Of a stretch of 64,000 bases of DNA, positions 20,200 through 28,111 are shown piece after piece. A program made the position numbers and the translations under genes. Source of the DNA: Candidatus Villigracilis saccharophilus (GTDB taxonomy: Bacteria; Chloroflexota; Anaerolineae; Anaerolineales; Villigracilaceae); NCBI GenBank assembly GCA_016709305.1, contig JADJNA010000056.1, forward strand, positions 1-64,000, in the 5' to 3' direction. Under the pieces are notes generated by a model. It saw nothing but the letters and a program-made list of their open reading frames with translations, did not search any database and had not been told where the DNA came from. Position 1 is the first letter of the stretch, and each line of letters begins with the position of its first letter.

Positions 20200-20907
20200 T
20201 TATATTTCAAAATCATCCCAATTCCAAACACCCTTGTCGGGCGCGTGTAATGCTGGGATATTCTTTCCGCCGCCATTGACCCGTTTCTCCAAAGATTCGA
20301 CATGCGCAATTAATGCAGCCAATGTCTCCCCGATCGTATCGGGTAGGCTGCCGTGCTCAAGATCGGCCTTTTCATCTGGCAGATGGATGGGATGTTCACG
20401 TATCACAACCTGCCCCGGTACGCCGACAACGACCGAATCTGATGGTGTTGACCTGACCACGACCGCATTAGCGCCGACGCGGCTGTTCGCTCCGATGGTT
20501 ATCGCCCCCAATACTTTAGCGCCGGCCCCGATCACCACATGGTCCTCAATGGTCGGATGGCGCTTTGTTTTGTGCAGGCTGGTGCCGCCCAGTGTCACGC
20601 CGTGATAGAGAGTGACATGATCTCCAACTTCGGCTGTCTCGCCAATGACTACTCCCATGCCATGGTCGATGAAAAAATTGCGCCCGATCGTTGCTCCAGG
20701 GTGGATCTCGATCCCGGTCACTCCGCGCATTAATTGTGAGATCCAGCGCGCGATCAGCTTAAATCCGCTTCTCCATAAACGGTGGGACAGGCGGTGCGCC
20801 CAAATGGCATATAACCCGGGGTAACAAAGCAATACTTCCAGTGAATTGCGCGCGGCAGGGTCGCGGTCTAAAACAGATTGAATATCTTCACGAATTATTT
20901 TGAACAT
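20200..20907 (-). CDS. cysE: Serine O-acetyltransferase
   Basis: A 235-residue CysE/EpsC type serine acetyltransferase, which makes O-acetylserine for cysteine synthesis. The N-terminal helix has ARNSLEVLLCYPGLYAIWAH followed by RLSH; the left-handed beta helix shows GIEIHPGATIGRNFFIDHG and the catalytic GETAEVGDHVTLYHGVTLGG, then KRHPTIEDHVVIGAGAKVLG. The C-terminal extension ends in GVWNWDDFEI, whose hydrophobic-acidic end resembles tails that insert into cysteine synthase. It lies just downstream of cysK on the same strand, with a terminator between. Confidence 0.93.
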   Translation of the reverse strand: MFKIIREDIQSVLDRDPAARNSLEVLLCYPGLYAIWAHRLSHRLWRSGFKLIARWISQLMRGVTGIEIHPGATIGRNFFIDHGMGVVIGETAEVGDHVTLYHGVTLGGTSLHKTKRHPTIEDHVVIGAGAKVLGAITIGANSRVGANAVVVRSTPSDSVVVGVPGQVVIREHPIHLPDEKADLEHGSLPDTIGETLAALIAHVESLEKRVNGGGKNIPALHAPDKGVWNWDDFEI

Positions 20908-20928
20908 TTTGGATCTCTACGAAATATT

Positions 20929-20961
20929 AAAGAGAGTGCTTCAAGACGAAGCACTCTCTTT
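20929..20961 (-). terminator. Hairpin terminator between cysK and cysE
   Basis: A perfect 14-bp stem (20929-20942 with 20948-20961) with a five-base loop. On the minus strand it is followed by AATATTTCG, a weak T tract, so read-through into cysE is possible. Confidence 0.7.
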
Positions 20962-20971
20962 ATACGGGAAA

Positions 20972-21910
20972 TTAAACTTCCGCCAGATCGGCGAACAATG
21001 GGGTGGATAAATAACGTTCGCCAAAGGAGGGGATGATCACGACAATGATCTTGCCGTTATTTTCCTCGCGATTGGCGACCTGCAAAGCTGCCCAGGTGGC
21101 TGCCCCTGAGGAAATTCCCACGAGCAATCCTTCTTCGCGTGCCATGCGGCGGGCGGTTTGGAATGCGTCTTCATTTTTGACACGGATCACTTCATCATAA
21201 ACTTTGGTGTTGAGGATGTCCGGCACAAAGCCCGCTCCAATACCCTGAATGGGATGCGGGCCTTTCGTGCCGCCAGAAAGTACGGGAGACGCGTCAGGTT
21301 CCACGGCAATGGCTTTGAACGAGGGCTTGCGCGATTTGAGCACTTCGCCCGCCCCGGTGATCGTTCCGCCTGTTCCAATGCCTGCCACAAGGAAATCCAC
21401 TTTTCCATCTGTATCGCGCCATATTTCCTCTGCGGTGGTTTTGCGGTGAATTTCCGGGTTGGCTGGGTTCTTGAACTGCTGCGGCAGAAAGTATTTGGAT
21501 GGGTCGGACGCGGCGATCTCTTCAGCTTTGCGGATCGCTCCGCCCATGCCATCCGGCCCGGGTGTCAGGATCAATTCTGCGCCGTAGGCCCGCAATAACA
21601 TGCGTCGTTCCTTGCTCATGGTTTCGGGCATGGTCAGGATCAATTTATATCCGCGCGCCGCGGCGACCATGGCAAGCGCGATGCCGGTGTTGCCGCTGGT
21701 CGGCTCGACCAGAATGGTTTCCTTGTTAAGAAGTCCGTCTCTTTCCGCCGCGTCTATCATCGCTTTGCCGATGCGGTCCTTTACCGAATGGGCGGGGTTG
21801 TAGAATTCAAGTTTGGCGTAGATTTCCGCCTTTGCCCCTTCGGTTACCCGATTTAATCGGACAAGGGGGGTGTTTCCAATTAATTCTGTTACGTTATTTG
21901 CAACCTTCAT
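20972..21910 (-). CDS. cysK: Cysteine synthase A
   Basis: A 312-residue PLP enzyme that makes cysteine from O-acetylserine and sulfide. Lys44 in the NPAHSVKDRIG stretch binds PLP; EPTSGNTGIALAMVAAARGY and GIGTGGTITGAGEVLK bind the substrate and phosphate; LLVGISSGAA is near the end. ATG 21910 is chosen because CAGGAGAATTAAA precedes it; an in-frame start at 22012 would run through the structured leader. With cysE this forms the cysteine biosynthesis pair. A second PLP beta-replacement enzyme, the CBS-type, lies at the right edge. Confidence 0.95.
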   Translation of the reverse strand: MKVANNVTELIGNTPLVRLNRVTEGAKAEIYAKLEFYNPAHSVKDRIGKAMIDAAERDGLLNKETILVEPTSGNTGIALAMVAAARGYKLILTMPETMSKERRMLLRAYGAELILTPGPDGMGGAIRKAEEIAASDPSKYFLPQQFKNPANPEIHRKTTAEEIWRDTDGKVDFLVAGIGTGGTITGAGEVLKSRKPSFKAIAVEPDASPVLSGGTKGPHPIQGIGAGFVPDILNTKVYDEVIRVKNEDAFQTARRMAREEGLLVGISSGAATWAALQVANREENNGKIIVVIIPSFGERYLSTPLFADLAEV

Positions 21911-21940
21911 TTTAATTCTCCTGTTGTTATTAAAATAATA

Positions 21941-22068
21941 AAACGGCTGTCTGCCAGTCAGTGATATATCCTGACCATTGCAAACGGTGGGACAGACCAT
22001 CAAGCCATGCATTGATGACTTGTGAATTCTGCGGGGCCAAGCCCACCGTCAGCGGCAAACAGCCGTTT
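21941..22068 (-). ncRNA. Structured RNA leader of cysK (candidate riboswitch)
   Basis: In the cysK sense, CGGCTGTTTGCC (22065-22054) pairs with GGCAGACAGCCG (21955-21944), extended by AAAA/TTTT to 16 bp with one wobble pair. Inside, ACGGTGGG and CCCACCGT pair perfectly and enclose a further ATCAA/TTGAT hairpin; GTCAG/CTGAC forms another hairpin beside it. The result is a three-way junction 30 bases before the cysK ATG, with conserved-looking unpaired bases between arms. It lacks the S-box core motifs I know and is not a T-box. It could also be a mobile inverted-repeat element. Confidence 0.5.
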
Positions 22069-22344
22069 TTCTCTGGGAAAAGGAGCGGTGGTTTAGTGAC
22101 CCCGCTGTGTACAGATGCAGTTCAATGTGATTTTCATAATCTTTCCTTTATAGAAAATGCGGAGTGGGAATTTCTTACCTGGCGGAAGGACTTTCCTGAT
22201 GAATTGGGTAGCATGTTGCGGACGGAAGTTTTTGATCGTAGGCGGGTTCTTGTTGTTATAATTCGGGCATGATTGATTTTAGCTTGATCCCCATGCTTTT
22301 TTATGCAGACTGCGGGCGGCAGGATGTAAAACGGATTCCTGACC
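22069..22344. other. Intergenic region between divergent cysK and phosphatase genes
   Basis: No gene was seen. A TATAAT at 22257-22262 on the plus strand, with a TTGATC 19 bases upstream, could be the promoter of the phosphatase gene; the spacing is long. Confidence 0.35.
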
Positions 22345-22818
22345 ATGCCTAAAATTTTATTTGTATGTACCGGTAATATGTATCGTTCTCCGCTAGCGGC
22401 TGAAATTTTCATTCGAAAATTACTGGAGGATGGAAAATCGGGCAATTGGGTTGTCGCAAGCGCCGGTACCTGGACCAAGCCGGATCAACCCGCTCCACAG
22501 GATGCCCGATTGGCCGCTAATAATTTGGGTCTTGATCTTGGAATGCATCGGACAAGGTTGGTGGATGCGGAAATGCTTGATAACCAGGATTTGATCCTGG
22601 TTATGGAAAGCGGTCATAAGGAAGCGCTCGTTGTTGAATTTCCAATCGCGCGTAAAAAGATATACTTGCTTTCCGAGGTGGTTGATCAGCAGGTCTACGA
22701 TCTGCCCGACCCAATGAAATCAGGACAGATAATTGATGAATTGGCGGCGGATATTTCCGCAATGATCGAACGCGGCTATACCAATATTTTTCGCCTCGCA
22801 AAAAAGTTATCAAATTAG
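22345..22818 (+). CDS. Low-molecular-weight protein tyrosine phosphatase family protein
   Basis: A 157-residue protein with the P-loop VCTGNMYRSP at residues 7-16: the CX5R nucleophile is Cys8 and the arginine Arg14. The general acid lies in YDLPDP near residue 130. This is the arrangement of low-molecular-weight phosphatases; arsenate reductases of the same fold have additional redox cysteines that I do not see, so a phosphatase is preferred. Substrate unknown; some family members act on polysaccharide-export tyrosine kinases. A strong hairpin terminator follows. Confidence 0.85.
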   Translation: MPKILFVCTGNMYRSPLAAEIFIRKLLEDGKSGNWVVASAGTWTKPDQPAPQDARLAANNLGLDLGMHRTRLVDAEMLDNQDLILVMESGHKEALVVEFPIARKKIYLLSEVVDQQVYDLPDPMKSGQIIDELAADISAMIERGYTNIFRLAKKLSN

Positions 22819-22841
22819 AACTTTAGAAAAAATTCTGTTTT

Positions 22842-22881
22842 CCAAAGAGCGCACAGAGGTCAGTTTCTGTGCGCTCTTTGG
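22842..22881. terminator. Bidirectional terminator
   Basis: A perfect 16-bp stem (22842-22857 with 22866-22881) and an eight-base loop between the convergent phosphatase and acyl-CoA dehydrogenase genes. Confidence 0.8.
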
Positions 22882-22897
22882 CGATATTGGGTTATGG

Positions 22898-24049
22898 TTA
22901 CTCGCTCGCCAGCACGTGCCTTGCGATCACCAATCTTTGAATCTCGCTCGTGCCTTCACCGATGGTCATCAGGCGCGCGTCGCGGTACATCCTTTCCACG
23001 TTGTATTCGCGGCTGTATCCGTTCCCGCCGTGGATCTGGATCGCATCATAGCAGACCCGTTCTGCCATTTCAGTTGCGTATAGCTTTGCCATGGCAGCTT
23101 CTTTGTTGTAGGGACGTCCCTGGTCTTTCAACCACGCGGTCTTGTGGATCATGGTGCGGGCCAATTCGATCTCGGTCGCCATGTTGGAAAGTTTGAATTG
23201 AATGGCCTGGAATTCAGAAATGGACTGCCCAAATGCCTTGCGTTCGCGAGCGTAATCCACTGCGGCTTCAAGGGCGGCCTGTGCAAGTCCGACAGAGATC
23301 GCGCCGATGCTGATGCGCCCCGCGTCGAGGGTGGCCAGTGTTTGCTGCAAGCCGCGTCCTTCCACACCGACTAAATTTCCAAGCGGCACGCGTACGTTAT
23401 CATAGGTCACGCCGTGAGCGGGTGAACCGCGCAGCCCCATCTTCTTTTCGGCCGGCCCAATTGTCAAGCCTTTAGAATCAGTTGGGACAAGGATCATACT
23501 TAAAGATTTCGATCCGCCTTTTGGGTCTGTCCTGACAAGTGTGATAATGTACTCCGCGATGCCCGCGTTGGTGCACCACATCTTCGCGCCATTGATGACC
23601 CATTCATCGCCCTGTTTTTCGGCTTTGGTGATCACGCCGCCTTGAATGTCAGATCCAGCCCCGGGTTCGGTCAATGCGAGCGCGCCGAGTTTGTTCCTGC
23701 CGTCAGCGACAAGCGTCAGCCACTTTGATTTCAATTCCTCCGAGCCGTATAAAGTGATCGGGGAGGTTCCCAGGCCGTTATGGGCAGTGAGCGCCAGCGC
23801 GGTCGAGCCGCAGGCCCAACCTAATTCTTCCATTGCGATGGCCGATGAGATCGAATCCACGCTGGAACCGCCATAGGCTTCGGGGATGTTCATGCCAAGC
23901 AAACCGAGCGGCCCGCCCTTGCGGACCGCGTCCCAATTGAACGATTCTGTTTCATCCACTTCACGCGCCTTGGGCTTTACAACTTTCCCCACAAAATCGT
24001 GGACGGATTTTTTCCAGGCTTTTTGTTCATCATTCAGATCGAAATTCAT
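22898..24049 (-). CDS. Acyl-CoA dehydrogenase
   Basis: A 383-residue FAD enzyme that introduces the alpha-beta double bond into acyl-CoA and passes electrons to electron-transfer flavoprotein. Signature regions are GALALTEPGAGSDIQG with the flavin-contacting residues, WVINGAKMWCTNAGIAEYII, QIHGGNGYSREYNVERMYRD and IGEGTSEIQRLVIARHVL with the catalytic glutamate in EGTSE. It is a short-chain type by length and motifs; the exact acyl chain is not clear. It shares about the same layout as the dehydrogenase at 52987-54156. It stands alone here. Confidence 0.92.
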   Translation of the reverse strand: MNFDLNDEQKAWKKSVHDFVGKVVKPKAREVDETESFNWDAVRKGGPLGLLGMNIPEAYGGSSVDSISSAIAMEELGWACGSTALALTAHNGLGTSPITLYGSEELKSKWLTLVADGRNKLGALALTEPGAGSDIQGGVITKAEKQGDEWVINGAKMWCTNAGIAEYIITLVRTDPKGGSKSLSMILVPTDSKGLTIGPAEKKMGLRGSPAHGVTYDNVRVPLGNLVGVEGRGLQQTLATLDAGRISIGAISVGLAQAALEAAVDYARERKAFGQSISEFQAIQFKLSNMATEIELARTMIHKTAWLKDQGRPYNKEAAMAKLYATEMAERVCYDAIQIHGGNGYSREYNVERMYRDARLMTIGEGTSEIQRLVIARHVLASE

Positions 24050-24106
24050 TTAAGATTCTCCTGCGTTAATTTATTTTATATTCCGCCATCGTACACCTCA
24101 GGCATT

Positions 24107-24254
24107 GATGTCTTTGCGAACCGCCGCTTTTGTACTTCGGCGGTGTGGCAATCTGATTGTGTACTGAAACACTTCAAAAAATTAGAGATTGCTTCCTCCC
24201 AATAAATACATTCGGGATGGTATCGGTAGGAGCAAGAGCCTCCTTGCAACGACA
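24107..24254. repeat. Palindromic intergenic repeat, copy 1
   Basis: The left arm GATGTCTTTGCGAACC and right arm CTCCTTGCAACGACAT are near inverted copies. Inside are a CCGCCG/CGGCGG hairpin and the inverted pair GCAATCT (24148-24154) and AGATTGC (24186-24192). The same layout occurs at 33829-33949. Confidence 0.6.
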
Positions 24255-24272
24255 TTTGTATGATAGAGGATT

Positions 24273-24611
24273 TTATATTGTAATCACTTTGGATGCTTTT
24301 GTTTGCGCCTCGATGATATCGGGCATGCCGCCAACGATACCGATCTGGACTTTGTCTTTGATGCCATAATAATCAAGACAGGTCGAGCAGATGATGATCC
24401 GCACACCTTTTGACTCCAATACTTTCAGTTGTTCGAGCGCTGGCGAATCTGCCATTGTTAATTTCACGCCTTCTGTGTAAAAACAAATAGCGGAAGGTAG
24501 TTCATTGTTTTGCGAAAGCAGCTCAAAATATTTCACTGCCAGTTTTTGTTGCAGGGGTATATCTGCGTTTCCCAACCCGTTGTTCGTGACCAGGATGATG
24601 CTGCTTTTCAT
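24273..24611 (-). CDS. DsrE/YedF-like sulfur-relay family protein
   Basis: A 112-residue protein of the DsrE-like fold. It begins SIILVTNNGLGNADIPLQQK and has AICFYTEGVKLTMADSPALE, LESKGVRIIICSTCLDYYG and VGGMPDIIEAQTKASKVITI. This matches the C-terminal half of YedF-type selenium-metabolism proteins and stand-alone DsrE-like proteins. A CxxC-like pair (ICSTC) is present. The N-terminal TusA domain of full YedF is missing and no selenium gene is nearby, so a specific role is not assigned. It lies nine bases downstream of the YwiC-like gene and is probably in its transcript. Confidence 0.75.
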   Translation of the reverse strand: MKSSIILVTNNGLGNADIPLQQKLAVKYFELLSQNNELPSAICFYTEGVKLTMADSPALEQLKVLESKGVRIIICSTCLDYYGIKDKVQIGIVGGMPDIIEAQTKASKVITI

Positions 24612-24620
24612 GATGCTCCT

Positions 24621-25451
24621 TTAAGACCGATTAACCAGGATGAATAATAAAGTCCACAATGTGCTGACTGCGAGTTGTCGTATTCCGATGCGCACGGGTT
24701 TCCATCCGATGGAAGGATGGGTAATGCCCCAAATCGTTTCAAGCCATTGAACGAGAAAAGGGATGAAAATAAAAAATGGGATCAACTTTGCCAGGCCAAG
24801 TATAAGCGAAGCGATTAAATTGAAGGTTGTGTAAAGCAAAGCCCTTTTTCCCATCTTCCATAATTCGCTTCTTTTCAGCCCTGTTGCCTGATCCTGTTTC
24901 AATTCGCGTTGATCGAGCCTGAGGTATGCATAGATGATACTTGCCTCAGATTGCAGCCAGACCCATAGGAAGAGCCACCAGCCCGGCGGATCATATCTGC
25001 CGATCCCGACCCAGTAGGCGGCAGGCGCTGCCAGAGCGAGTACACCGGTTGCGATGACTTCAATACCCGCCTGTTTGCGTTCCGCGCGCCGGCTGACCAG
25101 CTTCAAATGCCATGCAAAAACTGTCAAGCCGGGTACTGCTAAAAGCAGGAGAAAACCAAAGCCCTGCAGCATCAGTCCGAGCAAAGCCAGCGACGCGAGA
25201 CCGCCATAGAGCAGCAGCCAGAAACGGGCGGCCGAAAGATCGCTCTTAGGGCGTCTGCCAGAATATGCTTTGACAAGCACCGTCATCGGTTGGCGCATCA
25301 TGAATGCAGACATCGCCGCGAGAACAAGGTTGAAGGCGGCAAATGTGAAATTTCCTCCAGCGAAAATGCCGACCAGCAACGGGCTAAGAATAAAGACCCA
25401 TGAGCCGTGGTCTTGTGGAAGCGCGATCTGATTTTTGAAATAATCTCGCAT
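24621..25451 (-). CDS. YwiC-like integral membrane protein
   Basis: A 276-residue protein with about eight membrane segments. The N terminus IALPQDHGSWVFILSPLLVG is the hallmark of the YwiC-like family, and MRQPMTVLVKAYSGRR follows in the next loop. The biochemical role of the family is not established; in Bacillus it lies near respiratory nitrate genes, so an anaerobic or quinone-related role has been suggested. The start at 25451 (MRDYFKN) is preferred to one six codons earlier. It reads into the DsrE-like gene. Confidence 0.82.
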   Translation of the reverse strand: MRDYFKNQIALPQDHGSWVFILSPLLVGIFAGGNFTFAAFNLVLAAMSAFMMRQPMTVLVKAYSGRRPKSDLSAARFWLLLYGGLASLALLGLMLQGFGFLLLLAVPGLTVFAWHLKLVSRRAERKQAGIEVIATGVLALAAPAAYWVGIGRYDPPGWWLFLWVWLQSEASIIYAYLRLDQRELKQDQATGLKRSELWKMGKRALLYTTFNLIASLILGLAKLIPFFIFIPFLVQWLETIWGITHPSIGWKPVRIGIRQLAVSTLWTLLFILVNRS

Positions 25452-25534
25452 GATCAGGCAAGCATACAAGAAAACCTTGGTACGCGCAAGGTGGTTATAA
25501 TATGGGACAAATTTATTCCAAGGAGAAGTTGAGC

Positions 25535-26269
25535 ATGTCTAAAAAGAAACCTGTCAGTAGAAAGAGCAATACCAGCACCCAAACTCCCGAGAAGACCATT
25601 CAGTACGCCGCTCTTGCGATCGTCGTGATCGGCGTTCTAGTGGTTATTTTTTCCTTCCTTTCGAAACTACAGAATAAGGAAGCCGAGACTACAGCCGGCG
25701 GCGCAGAGGTTGTTGCCAGCACTTCGCCTGCCTGCGGAATTTTTGACGCGATCCCCGCAGCCAAACAATATACTCAAGCGCCCGCGCAGTTGATCGATGA
25801 GGCCAAACAATATTTCGCTACCTTTAAACTGGCCAAGGGTGGGGAATTTGTTGTGGAGTTATACCCTGCCAAAGCCCCGATCACCGTCAATAGTTTTGCC
25901 TTCCTTGCTTGTAAGGGATTTTTCAACGGCGTGACTTTCCATCGCGTGTTGGAAGGTTTTATGGCGCAAGGCGGAGACCCCACGGGTTCAGGTCAGGGCG
26001 GACCTGGCTATGAGTTCGTGAACGAAAATAGCGATCTTGTCTTTGATAAGGCTGGCGTGTTGGCGATGGCAAATGCAGGCCCGGACACCAATGGCAGTCA
26101 ATTCTTTATCACCTTTGCCCCCGCTGACTTTTTGAACGGCGGCTATACCATCTTTGGTCAGGTTGTTGAAGGCATGGATATCGTGAATGCCATTACACGC
26201 CGCGACCCCGACCAAAACCCGTCATTTGCCGGTGATGCGATCGAGACGGTCGCGATCACGGAGAAATGA
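25535..26269 (+). CDS. Membrane-anchored cyclophilin-type peptidyl-prolyl isomerase
   Basis: A 244-residue protein from ATG 25535 (MSKKKPVSRKS), with AAGGAG upstream. One membrane helix (about residues 28-47) is followed by a linker and a cyclophilin domain, about residues 90-244: FVVELYPAKAPITVNSFAFL, GVTFHRVLEGFMAQGGDPTG, GVLAMANAGPDTNGSQFFIT and NGGYTIFGQVVEGMDIVNAI. The catalytic arginine of FHRV and the substrate-pocket residues are present. It would speed folding of proline-containing proteins outside the membrane. A 17-bp hairpin terminator follows. Confidence 0.92.
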   Translation: MSKKKPVSRKSNTSTQTPEKTIQYAALAIVVIGVLVVIFSFLSKLQNKEAETTAGGAEVVASTSPACGIFDAIPAAKQYTQAPAQLIDEAKQYFATFKLAKGGEFVVELYPAKAPITVNSFAFLACKGFFNGVTFHRVLEGFMAQGGDPTGSGQGGPGYEFVNENSDLVFDKAGVLAMANAGPDTNGSQFFITFAPADFLNGGYTIFGQVVEGMDIVNAITRRDPDQNPSFAGDAIETVAITEK

Positions 26270-26292
26270 TCTCTGGTGCCTGGATGGATATG

Positions 26293-26334
26293 AAATAAGA
26301 AGGATGAGGTCAAGCGGCCTCATCCTTCTTATTT
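26293..26334. terminator. Bidirectional terminator
   Basis: A perfect 17-bp stem (26293-26309 with 26318-26334) with an eight-base loop, between the isomerase and a convergent small gene. Confidence 0.85.
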
Positions 26335-26352
26335 AAAAATCAATTGTAAATT

Positions 26353-26640
26353 TCAAATTTCCAGATCCTCATCATCCACGAGGATCGGAGGCGCGGAATT
26401 CAGGGCGTAAGACCACGTGCCGTTTTCGTACATCATTTCAGCCGCCTCGTATGGAGTGGGCAGGAATTCAAAATTCTGTGTTTCAATAAATTCCAGAATT
26501 AATTTGTGGGGCGGTCTTTCAGTCTTGAAACTTTTTTGCACGCGCCCGAGGAAATATTTGGCGCTTTCATGCGAGATCTGAAATTGTGAGGCGATCGTTT
26601 CGAAGGGCTTGATCTTGTTTGTCATGGGCATGGCTCTCAT
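26353..26640 (-). CDS. Hypothetical protein with a possible helix-turn-helix-like N terminus
   Basis: A 95-residue protein when started at ATG 26640; ATG 26625 (MTNKIK) is also possible. FETIASQFQISHESAKYFLG could form a short helix-turn-helix. The rest is acidic and ends in ILVDDEDLEI. I do not recognise the family. A -10-like TATAAT lies 15 bases before the first ATG. The gene is flanked by a terminator on its 3' side. Confidence 0.5.
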   Translation of the reverse strand: MRAMPMTNKIKPFETIASQFQISHESAKYFLGRVQKSFKTERPPHKLILEFIETQNFEFLPTPYEAAEMMYENGTWSYALNSAPPILVDDEDLEI

Positions 26641-26655
26641 TGTTACGTTTAATCG

Positions 26656-26661
26656 ATTATA
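26656..26661 (-). promoter_or_regulatory. Possible -10 box of the small hypothetical gene
   Basis: TATAAT on the minus strand, 15 bases before ATG 26640. No clear -35 box. Confidence 0.4.
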
Positions 26662-26745
26662 GCGGATGACTGCGATCTTTTCACTACACCCCGTTCTTTT
26701 GCTGAGCGGCAAAGAGGAATGCGAATTACGTGAAAAGTCTAAAAA

Positions 26746-28080
26746 TCAGGCTTCCTTTGCTCGCCGCTGGGCGATGATGCCATATTTGTAAGACAGCCTC
26801 GGCGCTTTATTTATGTCAGGTGCGGGATAAGGGGACGCAGGAAATTGTTTGATGTGCTCCTCGTACCATTCTTTTGCGCCGTTGTACCATCTTTCGATGC
26901 CTGCATGTTTTTCTTCCTCTGGCGTGACATCCTGCGCTTTTAACACTTTGAAATAGCCGTGTTCCTCCAGCGCTTGCACGGCTTCATCCATGCCGTACGT
27001 CCAGACCCACATCCATTCTTTAATATCGACTTGATACGGTTCTCCGCGCCACCTGGGATGCAGATCATAGGCGTGCAGAAATAAAAATCCATTCGGTTTG
27101 AGCGCGTGATATATGCGGTATAAACTGTGTGACAGGTCGATCGGGTCAAGATACAGCAGCGAGGAAAGCGAACAGGCTCCGTCAAATTCGGATTCGTAGG
27201 TCATTTCGCTGGCCAGTTGATTCACGAACGAGACATTCGGGAAGCGGTCTTTTGCTTTTTCAAGCATTTTGGGGGAGAGGTCTGCGCCGCTGACGGTGTA
27301 CCCTTTTTCGAGCAGGCGCGCAATGACCGGCTGGCCGTGTCCGCAACCCACATCGAGGATGTGACCGCCTGTGGGTATGTCCTTCAACCATGCATCGAAA
27401 ATTTCTGTCAATGGAGACTCAGAGAAATAATCCTCTGAGTAATTCATGGCGATCTTGTCGTACGCTTTTTGGTTGACCAAACGGGCAAACGGCCAATCGC
27501 TTGAGCCTGACGGAATATCGGCCGGGTCGGGATGTTTCTCCAATGAAAGGGAATCGATCTCTTCTGTGAGCTGACGCATAAACTCGATACCATCTTCAAT
27601 CGAGATATGTTTGATCTTGATCTCGATGCTGCGTTGCCCGGGTCCCGCCTTTCCAAAAATGGCACCCGTATCAGCCGATATTTCGAGTGAATAATTAATG
27701 TGGAACTGATCTTCATTATTCGCATCTTTGTAGGGTTGTTTTTCACGCTGAAAGAAAATGGAGGTCTCAGGAAGCATGTCGCCAAAGCCATACCCGTCGC
27801 GTTCTCCGTTTCTGAATTTTTCGATCCAATCGTCATCTTCAAGAACAGGCAGGCCATAATCTATATGGTGGATAAAATTCCGCGTGTAAAAGATCTGCAC
27901 ATCGTTGACCGAGTAAATGATCTCGACCAGAATGTTGCCGCTTGCGTCGAAATTTGACCCGCCCCCGACCACAAATTCCTGATGGCTTTTACCGCCCAAT
28001 CGCCAGGGGCGCACTTCAATGCGTTCGACAATAGAAGGGTTGTCTTCATTTTCTGCTAATCTATGTTCATATGTAGCCAT
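26746..28080 (-). CDS. SAM-dependent methyltransferase with an unassigned N-terminal domain
   Basis: A 444-residue protein from ATG 28080, with GGAG six bases upstream (an in-frame TTG at 28092 is rejected). The C-terminal half is a class I methyltransferase: GGHILDVGCGHGQPVIARLL (SAM motif I, about residue 245), VSGADLSPKMLEKAKDRFP, a substrate-channel region and the long YNGAKEWYEEHI helix. The first 190 residues are rich in beta strands (IEVRPWRLGGKSHQEFVVGG and VNDVQIFYTRNFIHHIDYG) and match no family I know. The target of methylation is therefore open. It stands alone. Confidence 0.8.
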   Translation of the reverse strand: MATYEHRLAENEDNPSIVERIEVRPWRLGGKSHQEFVVGGGSNFDASGNILVEIIYSVNDVQIFYTRNFIHHIDYGLPVLEDDDWIEKFRNGERDGYGFGDMLPETSIFFQREKQPYKDANNEDQFHINYSLEISADTGAIFGKAGPGQRSIEIKIKHISIEDGIEFMRQLTEEIDSLSLEKHPDPADIPSGSSDWPFARLVNQKAYDKIAMNYSEDYFSESPLTEIFDAWLKDIPTGGHILDVGCGHGQPVIARLLEKGYTVSGADLSPKMLEKAKDRFPNVSFVNQLASEMTYESEFDGACSLSSLLYLDPIDLSHSLYRIYHALKPNGFLFLHAYDLHPRWRGEPYQVDIKEWMWVWTYGMDEAVQALEEHGYFKVLKAQDVTPEEEKHAGIERWYNGAKEWYEEHIKQFPASPYPAPDINKAPRLSYKYGIIAQRRAKEA

Positions 28081-28111
28081 AGTTTTCTCCAATCATTAGA
28101 TAGCCGCGCGT

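Noticed and set aside
21944..22065. Bidirectional terminator or known S-box riboswitch
   Set aside because: The flanking genes diverge, so a terminator is not needed, and the S-box core sequences are missing.
22345..22818. Arsenate reductase (ArsC)
   Set aside because: The extra redox cysteines expected of thioredoxin-linked arsenate reductases are not seen and no ars genes are nearby.
24273..24611. Selenium metabolism protein YedF
   Set aside because: Only the DsrE-like half is present, without the TusA domain, and no selenium genes adjoin.
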